From Agelaius tricolor (lineage: Eukaryota > Chordata > Aves > Passeriformes > Icteridae): DNA of 64,000 nucleotides. The stretch lies in contig JALJCS010000037.1 in the NCBI GenBank assembly GCA_023055355.1, forward strand, positions 1,612,001 through 1,676,000, given 5' to 3'. The notes beneath the pieces are model-generated. The model searched no databases and had not been told where the DNA came from. It saw nothing but the letters and a program-made list of their open reading frames with translations. Made by a program: the position numbers and the translations under genes. Positions 11,604 to 23,306 of the stretch are shown piece by piece; position 1 is the first letter of the stretch, and each line of letters starts with the position of its first letter.

Positions 11604-14308
11604 AAGGATTTGAAACAGGGGATTTGTCTACACCTTGACCTGTTTCTAAAAGGTTTTAATGATTGTCCAAGCCACACATGAGCATTTGAAATCTTCTCAG
11701 ATGGTTCCAAGTAGCTGGAGAACAGAAACTCCTGCATTTGGGGCATGAGGTTGCTCCAATGCTAACTTGTGTCCCCTTGGGATGGGCACTGGCCAGTTCA
11801 GCACTTGGACTGGGAGCTCACTCTGGTTCTGGTGCTGGCTGAAGGTCAGCCAGGAAGGCAGGGATGGAGACAGGACCTCAGCATCCTGCTCCCAGCTTGT
11901 GGTTCTGGCCCAGGAAAGACAGTGAGTCCTGAAAAAGAAAATAAACAAAATGCAATGAGACTCCACAGAATGGAAGTGGAAAGCTGAACCTGTGCTTGTC
12001 ACCAGGAAAGGGGTGGCAATGCAAATTATGCAAATGCAGGGAACACTCGAATGAAAATGACAATGAAATACCAATAAAGCAGATTAATATCCTTGAAACT
12101 GGGGGAAATGGGATGCTCTCCAGTCCCGACTTAATGACTTTTCTGAAGAGAAAGTGGCAAGAGGACTGGTAACAACGGTTTGGAGAAGAATTAAAATGAG
12201 CTTTGTAATGAAACTGTAAAATATAATTACAAACTGCAAAAACTTTTAAAATATTTTTTATGAGAAACAGTCAAATTCCTCACACAGAAGCAGCCAAGAC
12301 ATTTTGCAGTGGCTATCACTTTCCCTGAAATCTCAGCATTTTATGTGATGACAGTCTCTTGCTTGGGAAGAGAAAAAGCTCTTAAAAGTTGTCCCTTCTT
12401 TTTGAATAACAACAAATCCCAAGGCGCCACCCAACTGGCAGCAAAATATTACAAAGCATTTAAAGACATCACAGAACTGAGCTGGGCTGGGAAATTTCAA
12501 TGAGACCCAGGAAAAGTGTGGCTGGATGTGTTTGCCAAGGCTCAGCACCTGCAGTTTGATGCTGCTGGAGAAGAGAGGACCTGCTCCTCCCTGGAGATCT
12601 CCTGTGGGGGATTAAATGTGGATTTTTTACAGGGGGTTGGCATCAGCATCCCTGTGGCATCGAGGTGACAACAGAGCTGATGTGTTTGGCCTGGCAGAGT
12701 CTGGGAGCTTTGATCAGTCTTGCAGCAGCTTCTGGTGTGGCACCCGACGGTGGCTCCGCGTCTCGCGGGTGTCTGTGCGCGCTGAAATCGTCTGGTTCCC
12801 AAAGCTGCTCCCTTTGGGGCTGCACAGGATGATAAGGCAGCCACGGTGCATTCACAGGAGATGTTCCCACACGAGGGAGCGGTGCCCTCTCCTTCCCTTT
12901 TGAAATGTGGGATTTCAATAGGCACCAGGAGCCAAGGAAAAGCTGAAAGCGGAGCTGCTACCGGCACCTCTGCAGGAGAAGCCAAACAAAGGCAGAGGCT
13001 GAAAGAAATCGCTCTCCTAGACGATGAGAACTCGGCTTTGAAGGAAACTTTAAATAGATGCCAGCCAGTTCTGGCGTGCCAGCAGCCAGAGCCAAGAAAA
13101 GAAAGAGGGGGGAAGCCTCCCCAAATGTCTGCAGCTTTGGAGAAGAGCAGCTTTCCCTGCTGCAGCAAGAATGGCGTTAGAGAAAGCAGCTCCAGAGCCT
13201 GCTGGAGTGGCAGGGTGGGAAAGGGGAGGGGAAGGACTGGCACCAGAAGCCAACTGGCTGCCAAGCTGGGAGGATATATTCCAAGCAGCAGTTCTATAAT
13301 AACCAGCCTGTCTCCACTGCCCTTATTTCTCCCTCAGTTTGTTTTCTTCCTTTTGTTCATTTGATGGGGTGCCCCTGCCTCGCTCCCTGCTGAGCAGTTA
13401 TTGCCTGGCTTGCACAGCTGCTGTGCCTTCACTTCATGGAGCAGCTGGATCAAGGAGAGCCTGCCAGGAGCTGCTGTGGCTGGTGGGGAGGGCTGGGACC
13501 TCCTGTTTCCCAGAAACTAGTTGGAGCCTCTAAATCCTCTCTATTCGAACACAGTGTTGGAGCATCCTCTCCTCCCTTCTGCTGCTCCAGGGTTTGTGTT
13601 TCGAGGCAGCCCCTGTCCGTGCTGAGCAGGAGGAATTGTTCTCATTTCAGAGGTGGCTCAGATTTATGGAAAGAACTGTAGTGGCTTTTATGAGGATATG
13701 AAAATGCAAGGCATTATTTAGAGGACCCTTTAGCTGTGTCAAAGGGGGGAAGAAAGGAAAGAGAGTCCCTCCATCTGAGTAATAAAACCTCTTATGAATA
13801 TGGGAGCCACTCAGCTCTACATTCAATAGTTGTTTTTTTGTTTTTGTTTTTTTTCTTGTAAGTAATAATTCAAAAAAGTAGAGCTGGAGCAACGGGAATG
13901 GCTTGCAGGGAAGGCAGGGTGGAGAAAGATACTCTGGAGGGCTCAGCCTGGAGTACGTCCTTGCTGCACAACACTGTGAAATATAGTATCAATTAAAGCT
14001 TCCCATTTTTACAGCCTGTGAGAGGTTATATACGGTGTGGGTGGATGTTTGTACTTTAGTGGGAGAGGTGGGTGAGATCCTCCAGTGGTGCAGAGGGAAG
14101 CAAGAGCTGCCTTTAGCAAGGGGCTTGTAGGGCTTTGTTTTATAAGTGGAAATAAAGCAAAGGGCATAAAGCAGGTTTTTGTCAAAGACATTTCAGGGCA
14201 TTTACAGCCTTTTACCCTCCTCTTCTGAGGTGTGTGCCAGGGAAGTTGTGGTGATGCCTCTGCGCCTTTCTGGGCTTTGGATGGGTGTAGAGTGGTGCAC
14301 AGAGCATG

Positions 14309-14868
14309 GTGTGGGCAGGCAGGGATCCTCTGTGGGATCAGAGCTCGGTGTGGGCAGGCAGGGATCCTCTGTGGGATCAGAGCTCAGTGTGGGCAGGCAG
14401 GGATCCTCTGTGGGATCAGAGCATGGTGTGGGCAGGCAGGGATCCTCTGTGGGATCAGAGCTCAGTGTGGGCAGGCAGGGATCCTCTGTGGGATCAGAGC
14501 ATGATGTGGGCAGGCAGGGATCCTCTGTGGGATCAGAGCATGGTGTGGGCAGGCAGGGATCCTCTGTGGGATCAGAGCATGGTGTGGGCAGGCAGGGATC
14601 CTCTGTGGGATCAGAGCATGGTGTGGGCAGGCAGGGATCCTCTGTAGGATCAGAGCATGGTGTGGGCGGGCAGGGATCCTCTGTGGGATCAGAGCATGGT
14701 GTGGGCAGGCAGGGATCCTCTGTGGCATCAGAGCTCAGTGTGGGCAGGCAGGGATCCTCTGTGGGATCAGAGCTCAGTGTGGGCAGGCAGGGATCCTCTG
14801 TAGGATCAGAGCATGGTGTGGGCAGGCAGGGATCCTCTGTGGGATCAGAGCTCGGTGTGGGCAGTGTC
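14309..14868. repeat. 39-bp minisatellite, 14 units
   Basis: The unit starts GTGTGGGCAGGCAGGGATCC and continues TCTGTGGGATCAGAGC with an ATG or TCG/TCA ending. Fourteen full units plus a partial one can be counted. Because 39 is divisible by 3, the array stays open in several frames on both strands. A GGATCC site recurs in every unit. Confidence 0.95.
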
Positions 14869-15595
14869 CCCACCCTGATGAGCTGCCCGTGTGTTGGGTC
14901 TGTCCCTCCTGCAAGTGTGGATTCCTCTCCCAGGATGAACCCTGCCCTGAGAGCAAACCCAGGGCCCCCCTTGCAAAGCCAAGGGGCCAGCTGAAGTGGA
15001 ATTTCTACTCAAGACCGTGTTTTGGGTTGGAGCATCTGACAAGATGGCACAGAGAGGTGGAGGGAGCTGCTTTTTGTTTATTCTTTTAATCTCCTGCATC
15101 TGCGTCTGCCTGCCTGAACGATGCCGTGCTGTCCTTGCCACGCAGCTGATCAGTAATTGTTTCATCTGCAGATTATTTCCTACCTTCCCCCACCACTGTT
15201 TCCTCCAAGATGCTGCTGAATTGGATGCTGCTATTAGCAGCCTGTGTTAATTTTCCCTGAAGACTGCTCTGCAGACTGCAATTGTTGGGACTCACAACAA
15301 CTTCTCATTTTGGTTTTAATTAAATGTGTTGGTTTTAAACTGTTTGTTTTTGACATTTCCTGCTCAATCTTCTGCAGCTCTTGGAGGTGACCAAGCATTG
15401 CCTCGTGCCCTCAGGGCACTTAGGATGTGCTGTACATGTGGCCACACAGAGATGAGCCACGGGAAGTGGGGGACTGGCTGTGTCCCCATCCCCTTTGGCA
15501 GCAAGGAGAAGCTGGACACGCTCTCTGATTTACAGGTGAAGCTCCCCAGGTTTGTGCCAGGATGGAGAAAGAGATCTGGTCTCAAAGCTATCTCA

Positions 15596-15732
15596 GGTCA
15601 GACTGGGTGGAGTTCTGAGCAATCTGGTCCAGTGGAAGGTGTCCCTGCCCATGGGAAAGGGGTGGAACAAGATGATCTTTAAGGTCCCTTCCACCCTTCC
15701 AACCCAAAGCATTCTGTGATGTTGTGATTTTT
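15596..15732 (+). mobile_element. CR1 LINE 3' tail
   Basis: It has the same CR1 signature as 11461-11603 (GAGCAATCTGGTCCAGTGGA, GATCTTTAAGGTCCCTTCCA, CATTCTGTGATG). It is a short 5'-truncated copy. Confidence 0.9.
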
Positions 15733-16418
15733 TCAGGCTTTCAGGAAGATTCTGAATTTGGGGTTTCCCATGTTCACCAGCTGTTCCCAGACCCATAAGT
15801 CCCCTCTGAAATCAGCAGAAGGAGTTGGTTTAAAATATTTTTTTTCTTGTGCTGTTTTCTCCTCCCAGGGTTTTTTGCTCTCTGGAGACCTGGGTCAGGG
15901 CTCTGACAGAAGCAACACTTTCTTGCAGACTCAGTGTCACGTCTGGCTGCTCCAGGCCCTGTGTGTTTCATGTAAGGTGGCCGTGTTTGGGGGCAGCTTT
16001 ACAAATTGCATTTTATTTCAGCAGCTTGTAATCAGCAGGGTCACCTCGGTGCCTGTGTTACAGCTCACTCCTGCTCCCCTGTCTGCTTGCCTGGCAAGAA
16101 AATGTGAGCAAATGGCTGCAGTGTTACCAGACATGAACTCTAAATATTAACATCAATTTATGAACTGTATCAGCATGGATCAAAGGGATTCCAAGACGGT
16201 TTTACAGCACGAACGCTCTTTGCATGAAGAACTAATCAGGTTCTGGAGGCTGAAGTACATCATGTTTTTATCGTGCCTTTGACAGGCTGGTGAACCTGCT
16301 CAGCTGCTGCCCAGCTCCCCAGCCCTGGGCCTGCCAGAGGCACTCCCAGCTCCTGGGGCAGGGAAGCCAAATGTTCTTCCTTGTCCTCTGCAGGACTGAC
16401 TGGGGCAAAGCCAGCAGG

Positions 16419-16506
16419 ATTGGCATTGGATTGGCATTGGATTGGTGTTGGATTGGCATTGGATTGGTGTTGGATTGGTGTTGGATTGGTGTTGGATTGG
16501 CATTGG
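16419..16506. repeat. 11-bp tandem array, 8 units
   Basis: Units ATTGGCATTGG and ATTGGTGTTGG alternate irregularly. The array sits directly beside the LTR at 16528. Confidence 0.9.
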
Positions 16507-16527
16507 CATTTGGATGGTGTCAGCAGA

Positions 16528-16912
16528 TGTGACAGTGTTCACAGGGGTCTCAGGTTGAGGGAAGAGATGAGGATCTGACTCCATGTTTCAGAAGGCTGAT
16601 TTATTATTTTATGAGATAAATTACATTAAAATTATACTAAAAGAATAGAAGAAAGGATTTCATCAGAAGGCTGGCTAAGAATAGAATAGGAAAGAATGAA
16701 TAACAAAGGCTCTGTCTCAGACTCTCTATCTGAGCCAGCTGGGCTGTGATTGGCCATTAATCAGAAACAACCACATGAGACCAATCCCAGATGCACCTGT
16801 TGCATTCCACAGCAGCAGATAACCATTGGTTACATTTTGTTCCTGAGGCCTCTCAGCTTCTCAGGAGGAAAAATGCTAAGGAAAGGATTTTTCAGAAAAG
16901 ATGTCTGTGACA
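16528..16912 (-). mobile_element. Solo LTR (group A)
   Basis: The 385-bp copy is closely similar to 1088-1472, with the same ends (TGTGACAG...CTGTGACA on the + strand). Flanks AGCAGA and AGCAGG match at 5 of 6 positions. The minus strand has CCAAT-type boxes and an AATAAA signal. It begins 21 bp after an 11-bp tandem array. Confidence 0.88.
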
Positions 16913-17261
16913 AGCAGGAGCTGCTTCAGAGCTGGGATGTGTTGCATCCTGAGAGATGCCCCCTCCCCACAGGGGTGGGCACCTCCTTGAGCTTTACCAA
17001 CACCATTGACCCTCTGCTTTGGGAGGGATGGACATCTTTGACCAGCTAACTTGCTCTCCCTCCCACAGATGGAGATGCAGACATCGAATTCTGCATTCAT
17101 ACAACAAGCTTATCACAGCTCCTCTGTGCTTTGTGATGTGATCAGATTTAGGCTGGATTTCCCTGAACCCTTTTCTGATATCTGGAGAGCATCACTGTTA
17201 GAGAGCCCCAGGCTGCAGTGTGGAAGTTGGGAGATGCAGAGCATTAAGGAGAAGGGGTTTT

Positions 17262-17273
17262 GTTTTTGTTTTT

Positions 17274-17298
<25 letters not shown>
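17262..17298. repeat. TTTTTG repeat and T-run
   Basis: A few GTTTTT units are followed by 24 consecutive T residues. Confidence 0.9.
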
Positions 17299-17304
<6 letters not shown>

Positions 17305-19114
17305 GTCTCATTTCTGTCTCAGCCACTACTGGCCCAGATGGCTTCTGAGGACAGAAATGTGCTCTTACCAGCACCTCCACTATTTGTCTAAAGCTGCCAT
17401 GGGAGATCTCATTGCAGCATGAGCTTGACCACGAGGCAGGGTGGGCAGATTCCCTCTTGGCTGAGCCATCACCTGCCTTATAAATACATTTGTTGTTTGT
17501 CAGGAGCTCAGCCCTGGAGAAATCAAGACTGACTGACAAGAAAACCCAAAGAAAGAGTCTGTCAGAATGATCAAGGCAGTGTAATTTAACACTTAAATTG
17601 TAGCCCTGCTCCTCCCACAGGAAAGGTGGTGCCACTTTGAGCTGTAATTGCACACAGACATGTACTGCTAATTGACTTCTGCTTTGCCAGGGTGGAAGAG
17701 CTCTGGCAGGATTAATGGTGTTTCAAGGGGATGGGGGTCTCCAGGTTTGATCACCATTGGGCTGGGCAGGTGACAGCCCAGGGGTGCAGTTCTTGTGCTG
17801 AAAATACACCCTGGAGCACTGTGAGATATAAACTGTGAGTGCTTCAGCTGAGGGAGGACTGAATGAAAGATGTGTCTATAGGCTTGTGCTGTTTTCTAAC
17901 CTTTCTATTGTAACTGTCTGTTTAAGAATTGCACCTTGTTCAAAGAGAGAAATAGTTGGAAAAAAAAAAAGAGGAAAGAGGGTTGTCTTGGATCTTAACC
18001 TGGTGTGATGCTGTCCCTGGATTCAAACTAGAACTTAGAGTTTGACTTAAAACTATTTAGATTATTCCCAAATCACCTGGTTTTGTGCTGGGCAGGAGAG
18101 GTCTGGTGAAGCTGAGTGCTGTGTTAGTCTGTGGGTGCAGTCCTGCCCCAATACACATTTCCTTGCTTAAGTCAGTACATGTGTGTCCTGGGCATCCAAA
18201 GTCTGTCTGGTTCTTCGGCATTTTCTGGGAGAAATTTAAGAAGCAGAAGTTTCCATGCCCTGGGCCCAGGACAGAAGAAGGGAGAGCTGATCAAGGGGAA
18301 GAGCTGATAGGGGAGGAGTTGTCTCTTTGGGCAATGTTCTTTCAAGTTTAACAAGGGGAAAAAAAAAGGTCTCTAAAGAAATCAAATAGGGTTATTCTTT
18401 GTACCTATAGAATGAAGCCAGAGGGATCATCTTTCCTCTAGTGTTTATAAAAACTATCTGTAACAGGATTAGAACTGTATGATAGCATAGGGCTGGATAC
18501 ATTAATAGCAACCTATAGTATGACCTCCCGTTGCTTCCCAACACAAAATACTAATTTTAGATGAAAAGGAGTTTTGTTGGCCAAGAAACAGTGAATGGAC
18601 CAAAGATGACAAAAAAGAGCAGAGGGAGGAAAAAATAGATGTTCTTCAAAAAAAATTATATTTTGATCTTTTGCCTTGAAAAGAAAGAGAAAGGAAAAGC
18701 CAAACCCTTTTGGCTTCCTTTTGGGTGCTTTGTTCTTTTCCCTTGTTAGATATCTCTTCTGAGCTGTTTTATCCTGTTGTGTTCTTGAAAATGATTTTTG
18801 AAATGTCAAAACTTCAAGCCTCTTTTGTCAGGGCTTAAGCAATTCCACTGAACTTTGAAGGAGACCCCAACATGAGAGACATGAACTTCTGACGCTGCCT
18901 TAACTCCTCCAGCTTTGATCAGCGTTGGGGAGGCAACGGGGGGAGTGGAAAACACACACACAGAAACCCAAACAAATCAATCCCCTGAGGGGCTGCTTGA
19001 CCTTGTGGAGCTGGGAGGGGGCTGTAGCTGTGTCCTGGTGTTCTCCACACTGCTCCATGGCATTGGCTGGCTTGTAATTCCAACAGCATTTGAGGGACAT
19101 GTCCTGGTACGGGG

Positions 19115-19529
19115 TATTGTATTTGCAGGGAATGCCCCGACAAAGGCAGGAATGATGAATCTGACTCCACGTTCTCAGAAGGCAAATTTATTACTCCATT
19201 ATACTATATTATATTAAGGAATACTATACCAAAGAATACAGAAAGGATACTTACAGAATGCTAAAAAGATTAAAATGAAAACTCGTGACTCTCTCCAGAG
19301 TCCTGACACAGCTTGGCCCTGATTGGCCAAAGAGTGAAAACAACTCCCAGCAGAATGCAATGGAACAATCACCTGTGGGTGAACAATCTCCAAACACATT
19401 CCACATGAGCACAGCACAGGAGAAGCAAATGAGATGAGAATTGTATTCCTTTTCTCTGGGGCTTCTCAGCTTCCCAGGAGAAAAATCCTGGGCAAAGGGA
19501 TTTTTTCAGAAAATGTGAATGCCACAGCA
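19115..19529 (-). mobile_element. Solo LTR (group B)
   Basis: The 415-bp antisense copy of the element at 9782-10232 is flanked by ACGGGG and ATGGGG (5 of 6). The minus strand starts TGCTGTGGCATTC and ends GCAAATACAATA. It has a GGCCAATCAGGGCC box and an AT-rich TATA region. No internal sequence is attached. Confidence 0.85.
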
Positions 19530-20654
19530 ATGGGGTTCCTGCTGGGTGCAGAGTTGTCATTTTGTTTCTGTATTCACTTGGTTGGTTGATGGCTGCTTTA
19601 CCCCCAGACCTAAACATCTCTCTTCAAGGGAGATTTCAGCAAGGCTTTGAGTGAAATTTGTGTCTGGGAGGACACCTGGGAGGTTGGCAGTGGGAACAGC
19701 AGGGTGGACAGTCCCTCCAGTGTCTTCAGAGTGTCTGTGCTGGCACCTGCTCTGGGGACTGCAGCTGAGGGGGTGCTTCAAACTGGGTGTGGGGGTGAGT
19801 TAGTAGGGTCTGAGGTCCTTGAGGAAGGTTTTAGGACGCTGGTTTGTACTGGGTTCTACCCCCCTCAAGTTCCCCATCACTCCCCTTCCCTCCATCCAGA
19901 GACTGCAGTTGTGGAAAACAAATCCAGGTGATGTTCCCAGCAAGCTGAAGGTGTTTGAAACAGCTTTTACTTGGAAAAAATGTTTGTTCTTGGTAGTTTC
20001 TAAAATAATTTGTTCTTCAGTGTGCCCCTTCTGAGCTTTTCAAGGTGGTTTTGATATGTACACGATGGTGACTTTTGAAATACTGTTTTCTGTGTGTGGA
20101 TTCTTTGAAAGTGAAGAGAAAAATTTTGTGAAAAGGCTTTGAAATCATCAGAATTTTAGCTTTCAAAATATTTGTAGAGTGCCTTTTTCTGTTATTTATT
20201 TCACAGGCAAGCTATAAAGGGATCAAGGTTGGGGTGTTTGTTTGTTTGTTTGTTTTTTCAGTGGGAGAGAAGGTGATGAAGGTGTCTGTGAATGTCTCTC
20301 AAAACCTTGCCACACACTAAACTTCAGAGATGTGAGAAGTTTCCTTGCTGGAAGTTGTTCCCTCCCTCCTTTAAGGAAGGAAAGGGAGGAAAATAAAGAG
20401 GAGGAAGGAGGGAAAGAAGGAGGAAGGAAACGAAAACCTTTAATTTCCATGGGTTTCATTTTTTTCAGACTGAGGTAGAAAAACCTCCATTTTACACTGA
20501 ACCTGAGTTCAGGAATTTTGGATTGAGATGTTTTCACTGCTGCTTTTGAAAGAAACAAACAAACAAACCCCCATAAAAACCTGATAATGAGAATGATTTC
20601 TCAATCAGACTCACTAAAATCATAATAAATAATTAATCTTCAAAATACCTGGAG

Positions 20655-21013
20655 TCAGGGAAGGGGCAGATCACAAGTCTGATGAGGAGCAGCTAGGAGA
20701 GCTGGAGAAAAGGAGGCCTGGGGGGAATCTTTCACTCTCTACAACTCCCTGACAGGAGGGTGGAACCAGGTGGGGTTTGGCCTCTTCTCCCAGGAAACAT
20801 TTAGGTTGGATATAAAGAAAAAATTCTTCAGAGTAAAGGGTTGTCCAGCCCTGGCACAGCTGCCCAGGGCAGCGATGGAGTCTCCATTCCTGGAGGGATT
20901 TAAAAGGTGCGTGGATGTGGCACTTGGGGACATGGCCTGGTTGCCTTGGCAGTGCTGGGGGAAGAGTTGGATTTGATGACCTGAGAGGCCTTTTCCACCT
21001 GAATGATTCCATT
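20655..21013 (+). mobile_element. CR1 LINE 3' end
   Basis: A longer CR1 copy containing TTTAGGTTGGATATAAAGAA, the CTGGCACAGCTGCCCAGGGC motif and GATGACCTGAGAGGCC, ending at AATGATTCCATTT. It is 5' truncated with no intact reverse transcriptase. Confidence 0.88.
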
Positions 21014-23138
21014 TTGGGGAGCTGCAGAGGTCACCCCTCCATCACCCACCTGCCCATGGAGCAGGTCCTGGGCCAGGATCCTGGGCCAGCTCCAGCCACC
21101 TCCATCCCTCTGGGCACAAATGATGTGTCTGGTTTGTGTCAGGTTTACTTCTGTGACTTCCAAGCTGTATTTTGACCAGAAGTGGGGTTCGTTAAGTAGG
21201 GATTTAATCAAGAGCTGCTGGTTTTGCTCTTCAGTCCTTGGGTGCAGAGGGAGTTGTCTGTAGCTGAGTCTCAAAACAACCATACGTGCTTCCCAAGCCT
21301 TGCTCTTCATTAGGGAGCTGCAGAAATCAGGAGGAAAACAAAATTGACAGGTTACTACTTAGACACCTACATGTAAATAGTAAACACTCCCAAAGGGTGC
21401 AGGATGCATTTCTGTTTGGGAAAAGAAGGCAGCAGTTGTTGTTATTGGTATGTAAGGCTATCTTTAAAAATTCATTGAAAAGAATAATTAGGGATAAAAC
21501 CACGTGGCTCTAAGAAACTTCTTTGTGCTCAGTGTTTCTCTGCTTTGCAGTGGTGCTGGGGGTTTAGCCAATGATTTACTGCTGCCTTGTGTCTGATTGA
21601 GATGTATCCTGCAGCCTTGGTGGGGCAGCTCCTGCCTTGCTGTGTCTCTGATGTCTAATTCTCATTTGCTTGAGCAGTCAGTAGCTTGGCAGCCTCCATT
21701 GGCTTTGAGTTTAGACATGTGTCTGTGAATATGTTTATGGTATATAAACACTCTGAGTGTCAAAGACCCGAGTTTATGGGAAATTAGGGCTTGGATTTGG
21801 CTGGTGCTGAGATCTTGGGATGCCTGGAAATGAGGTCACTCACTGGGATGCTTGACTCGAGGCTCTGCTTGTTTTATCCTTTGCATGGCTAATGTGGTGC
21901 AGGAGGAGGGTGAGAAGGGCTCCCTCTTGCTAAGCATCAGGGATCCTCTTCAAAAGGAGATCCAGAGTTTGTGTTCAAGCAGGTTCATGTGGGGTGGCTG
22001 CTGCTGCAGGCTCATTGTCCTGCTTTTTTAATCTCTTGGCTTTCATCAAAGTGAGTTGGTGCTTCAAAGAATGGTGTCCTAGTCCTTTACTAAGGGCCAT
22101 AAGCCTTACAGTTTCATGACAATAGGCCCTGGATCTGTAGACTTGCTATCCCTGGGTAATCTCTGAGAAGGATTTCGATCTTCTGACAGTGGTTGCAAAT
22201 TTTGCCCACGTTGCAATTCCTCTGACTTAGTGGAAAGGTGGCTGTGGGCTCCTGCACTACCTGGCACTTCCCCTTGCCCATTCCTTGCAGGTTCCTTCTC
22301 CCCTCTTTTTAGAGGCTTTTACCATGGTAAATTTTGCAAAACACCACTTAATGGCAGAGGTTTTTTGGCTCCTCTCTGATCTGTGCAGCACTGTTATGGA
22401 GGCAGTCTTATAATCAATGTAATTGAAGATCAGAGTTAATGAGGACCTCTGTGCCTGCAAAATCCCCCAAGCGATGCTGGGCCTCAGATGTTAGATAAGG
22501 AAATGATTGGGCTGAACTGAAAATCTATTTGGCTAATTAGATGATGCATATTCCCAGATGCCAGTGGGGAAAAATACATTTCACAAAATAAAGAAGCACA
22601 AGATTTTGTAAGAAAATATTTTTGGCAGGAATTCACTTGTAACTCACAGGAGGGGAGAGGGTGGGGGAGTGTCTGGTATTGGACAACTCACACAAGAAGT
22701 TGTGTGTTGGGCCAATCCACTCACCTTCCACACGAGGTGAACAGGCCCTGCTGCTGCTGCTGCTGCCCATCTGTGCCCTGAGCTCCAGGTGCCTCCTGGA
22801 CAACTCCTCCCTGAGCTGGGGCAGTGATGCTCTGGTTGCAGATCAGAGTAATTACACTGGTCCTCATTTCTGCAGAGACCTGGGAATCAAATCCCAGCAG
22901 TGCAAGGGCAGAAGAGCTGGTGGTCCATTTGCTGGAGCACATTGCTCTGGAGAGGAACGGTCAAATGAAGTTCTTTGGGACCAGCTGTCAGTGAACTCAT
23001 TATTATTTTACAGATCTTGTTATCACAGCAGCTCCTGAAGAGTGCAGTGCTCTGATGTTGGGCCAAAATGCACATTTGGGGTTTTTCTTTCCGATTTCCA
23101 CACTCAGCTAACACACTTTTTTCCCCACTTCCCCCCAG

Positions 23139-23306
23139 GCAGCAGCTTCGTTGTGAGTGAGGGGAGCTACCTGGACATCTCTGACTGGCTTAACCCAGCC
23201 AAGCTGTCCCTGTACTATCAGATCAATGCCACATCCCCCTGGGTGAGAGATCTCTGTGGACAGAGGACCACTGATGCCTGTGAGCAGCTCTGTGACCAAG
23301 ACACAG
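23139..23306 (+). CDS. ASTN2: Astrotactin exon (extracellular juxtamembrane part and start of first EGF-like module), probable ASTN2
   Basis: The exon follows a strong pyrimidine tract and CAG acceptor (AG at 23137-23138) and ends before GTAAGG at 23307. Its first two bases complete the glycine left open by the exon at 9518-9664, and it leaves one base for the exon at 33665, so the phases agree on both sides. The 56-residue peptide begins SSFVVSEGSYLDISDWLN. It carries an N-glycosylation sequon (INATS) and then the first cysteines of an EGF-like module (DLCGQ, DACEQ, LCDQ). The SSFVVSEGSYLDISDWL and WVRDLCGQRTTDACEQLC stretches are diagnostic of astrotactins and outside the membrane in that family. 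The final residues DQDTG differ slightly from the DPETG I recall in mammals. No frameshift or internal stop is present. Confidence 0.92.

Larger units (their letters stand above)
9665..23138 (+). other. ASTN2: Intron between the membrane-segment exon and the next exon
   Basis: This intron is about 13.5 kb, with GTAAGA at its start and CCCCCCAG at its end. It holds nested LTRs (9700-10450), CR1 tails at 11461-11603, 15596-15732 and 20655-21013, a 39-bp minisatellite (14309-14868), an 11-bp array (16419-16506), and LTRs at 16528-16912 and 19115-19529. A T-run (17275-17298) follows TTTTTG repeats, and GA-rich sequence lies at 20375-20435. The intervals 11604-14308, 17300-19114, 19530-20654 and 21014-23138 look like single-copy intron with no recognisable gene. 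I see no opposite-strand gene. Confidence 0.75.

Noticed and set aside
12542..13264. 240-codon minus-strand frame
   Set aside because: Composition is ordinary for intron and no family resemblance is seen. Overlapping frames on the other strand are equally open.
14179..14994. 271-codon frame on + and 223-codon frame on - over 14.2-15.0 kb
   Set aside because: Both are read-throughs of the 39-bp minisatellite, with no splice, start or family support.
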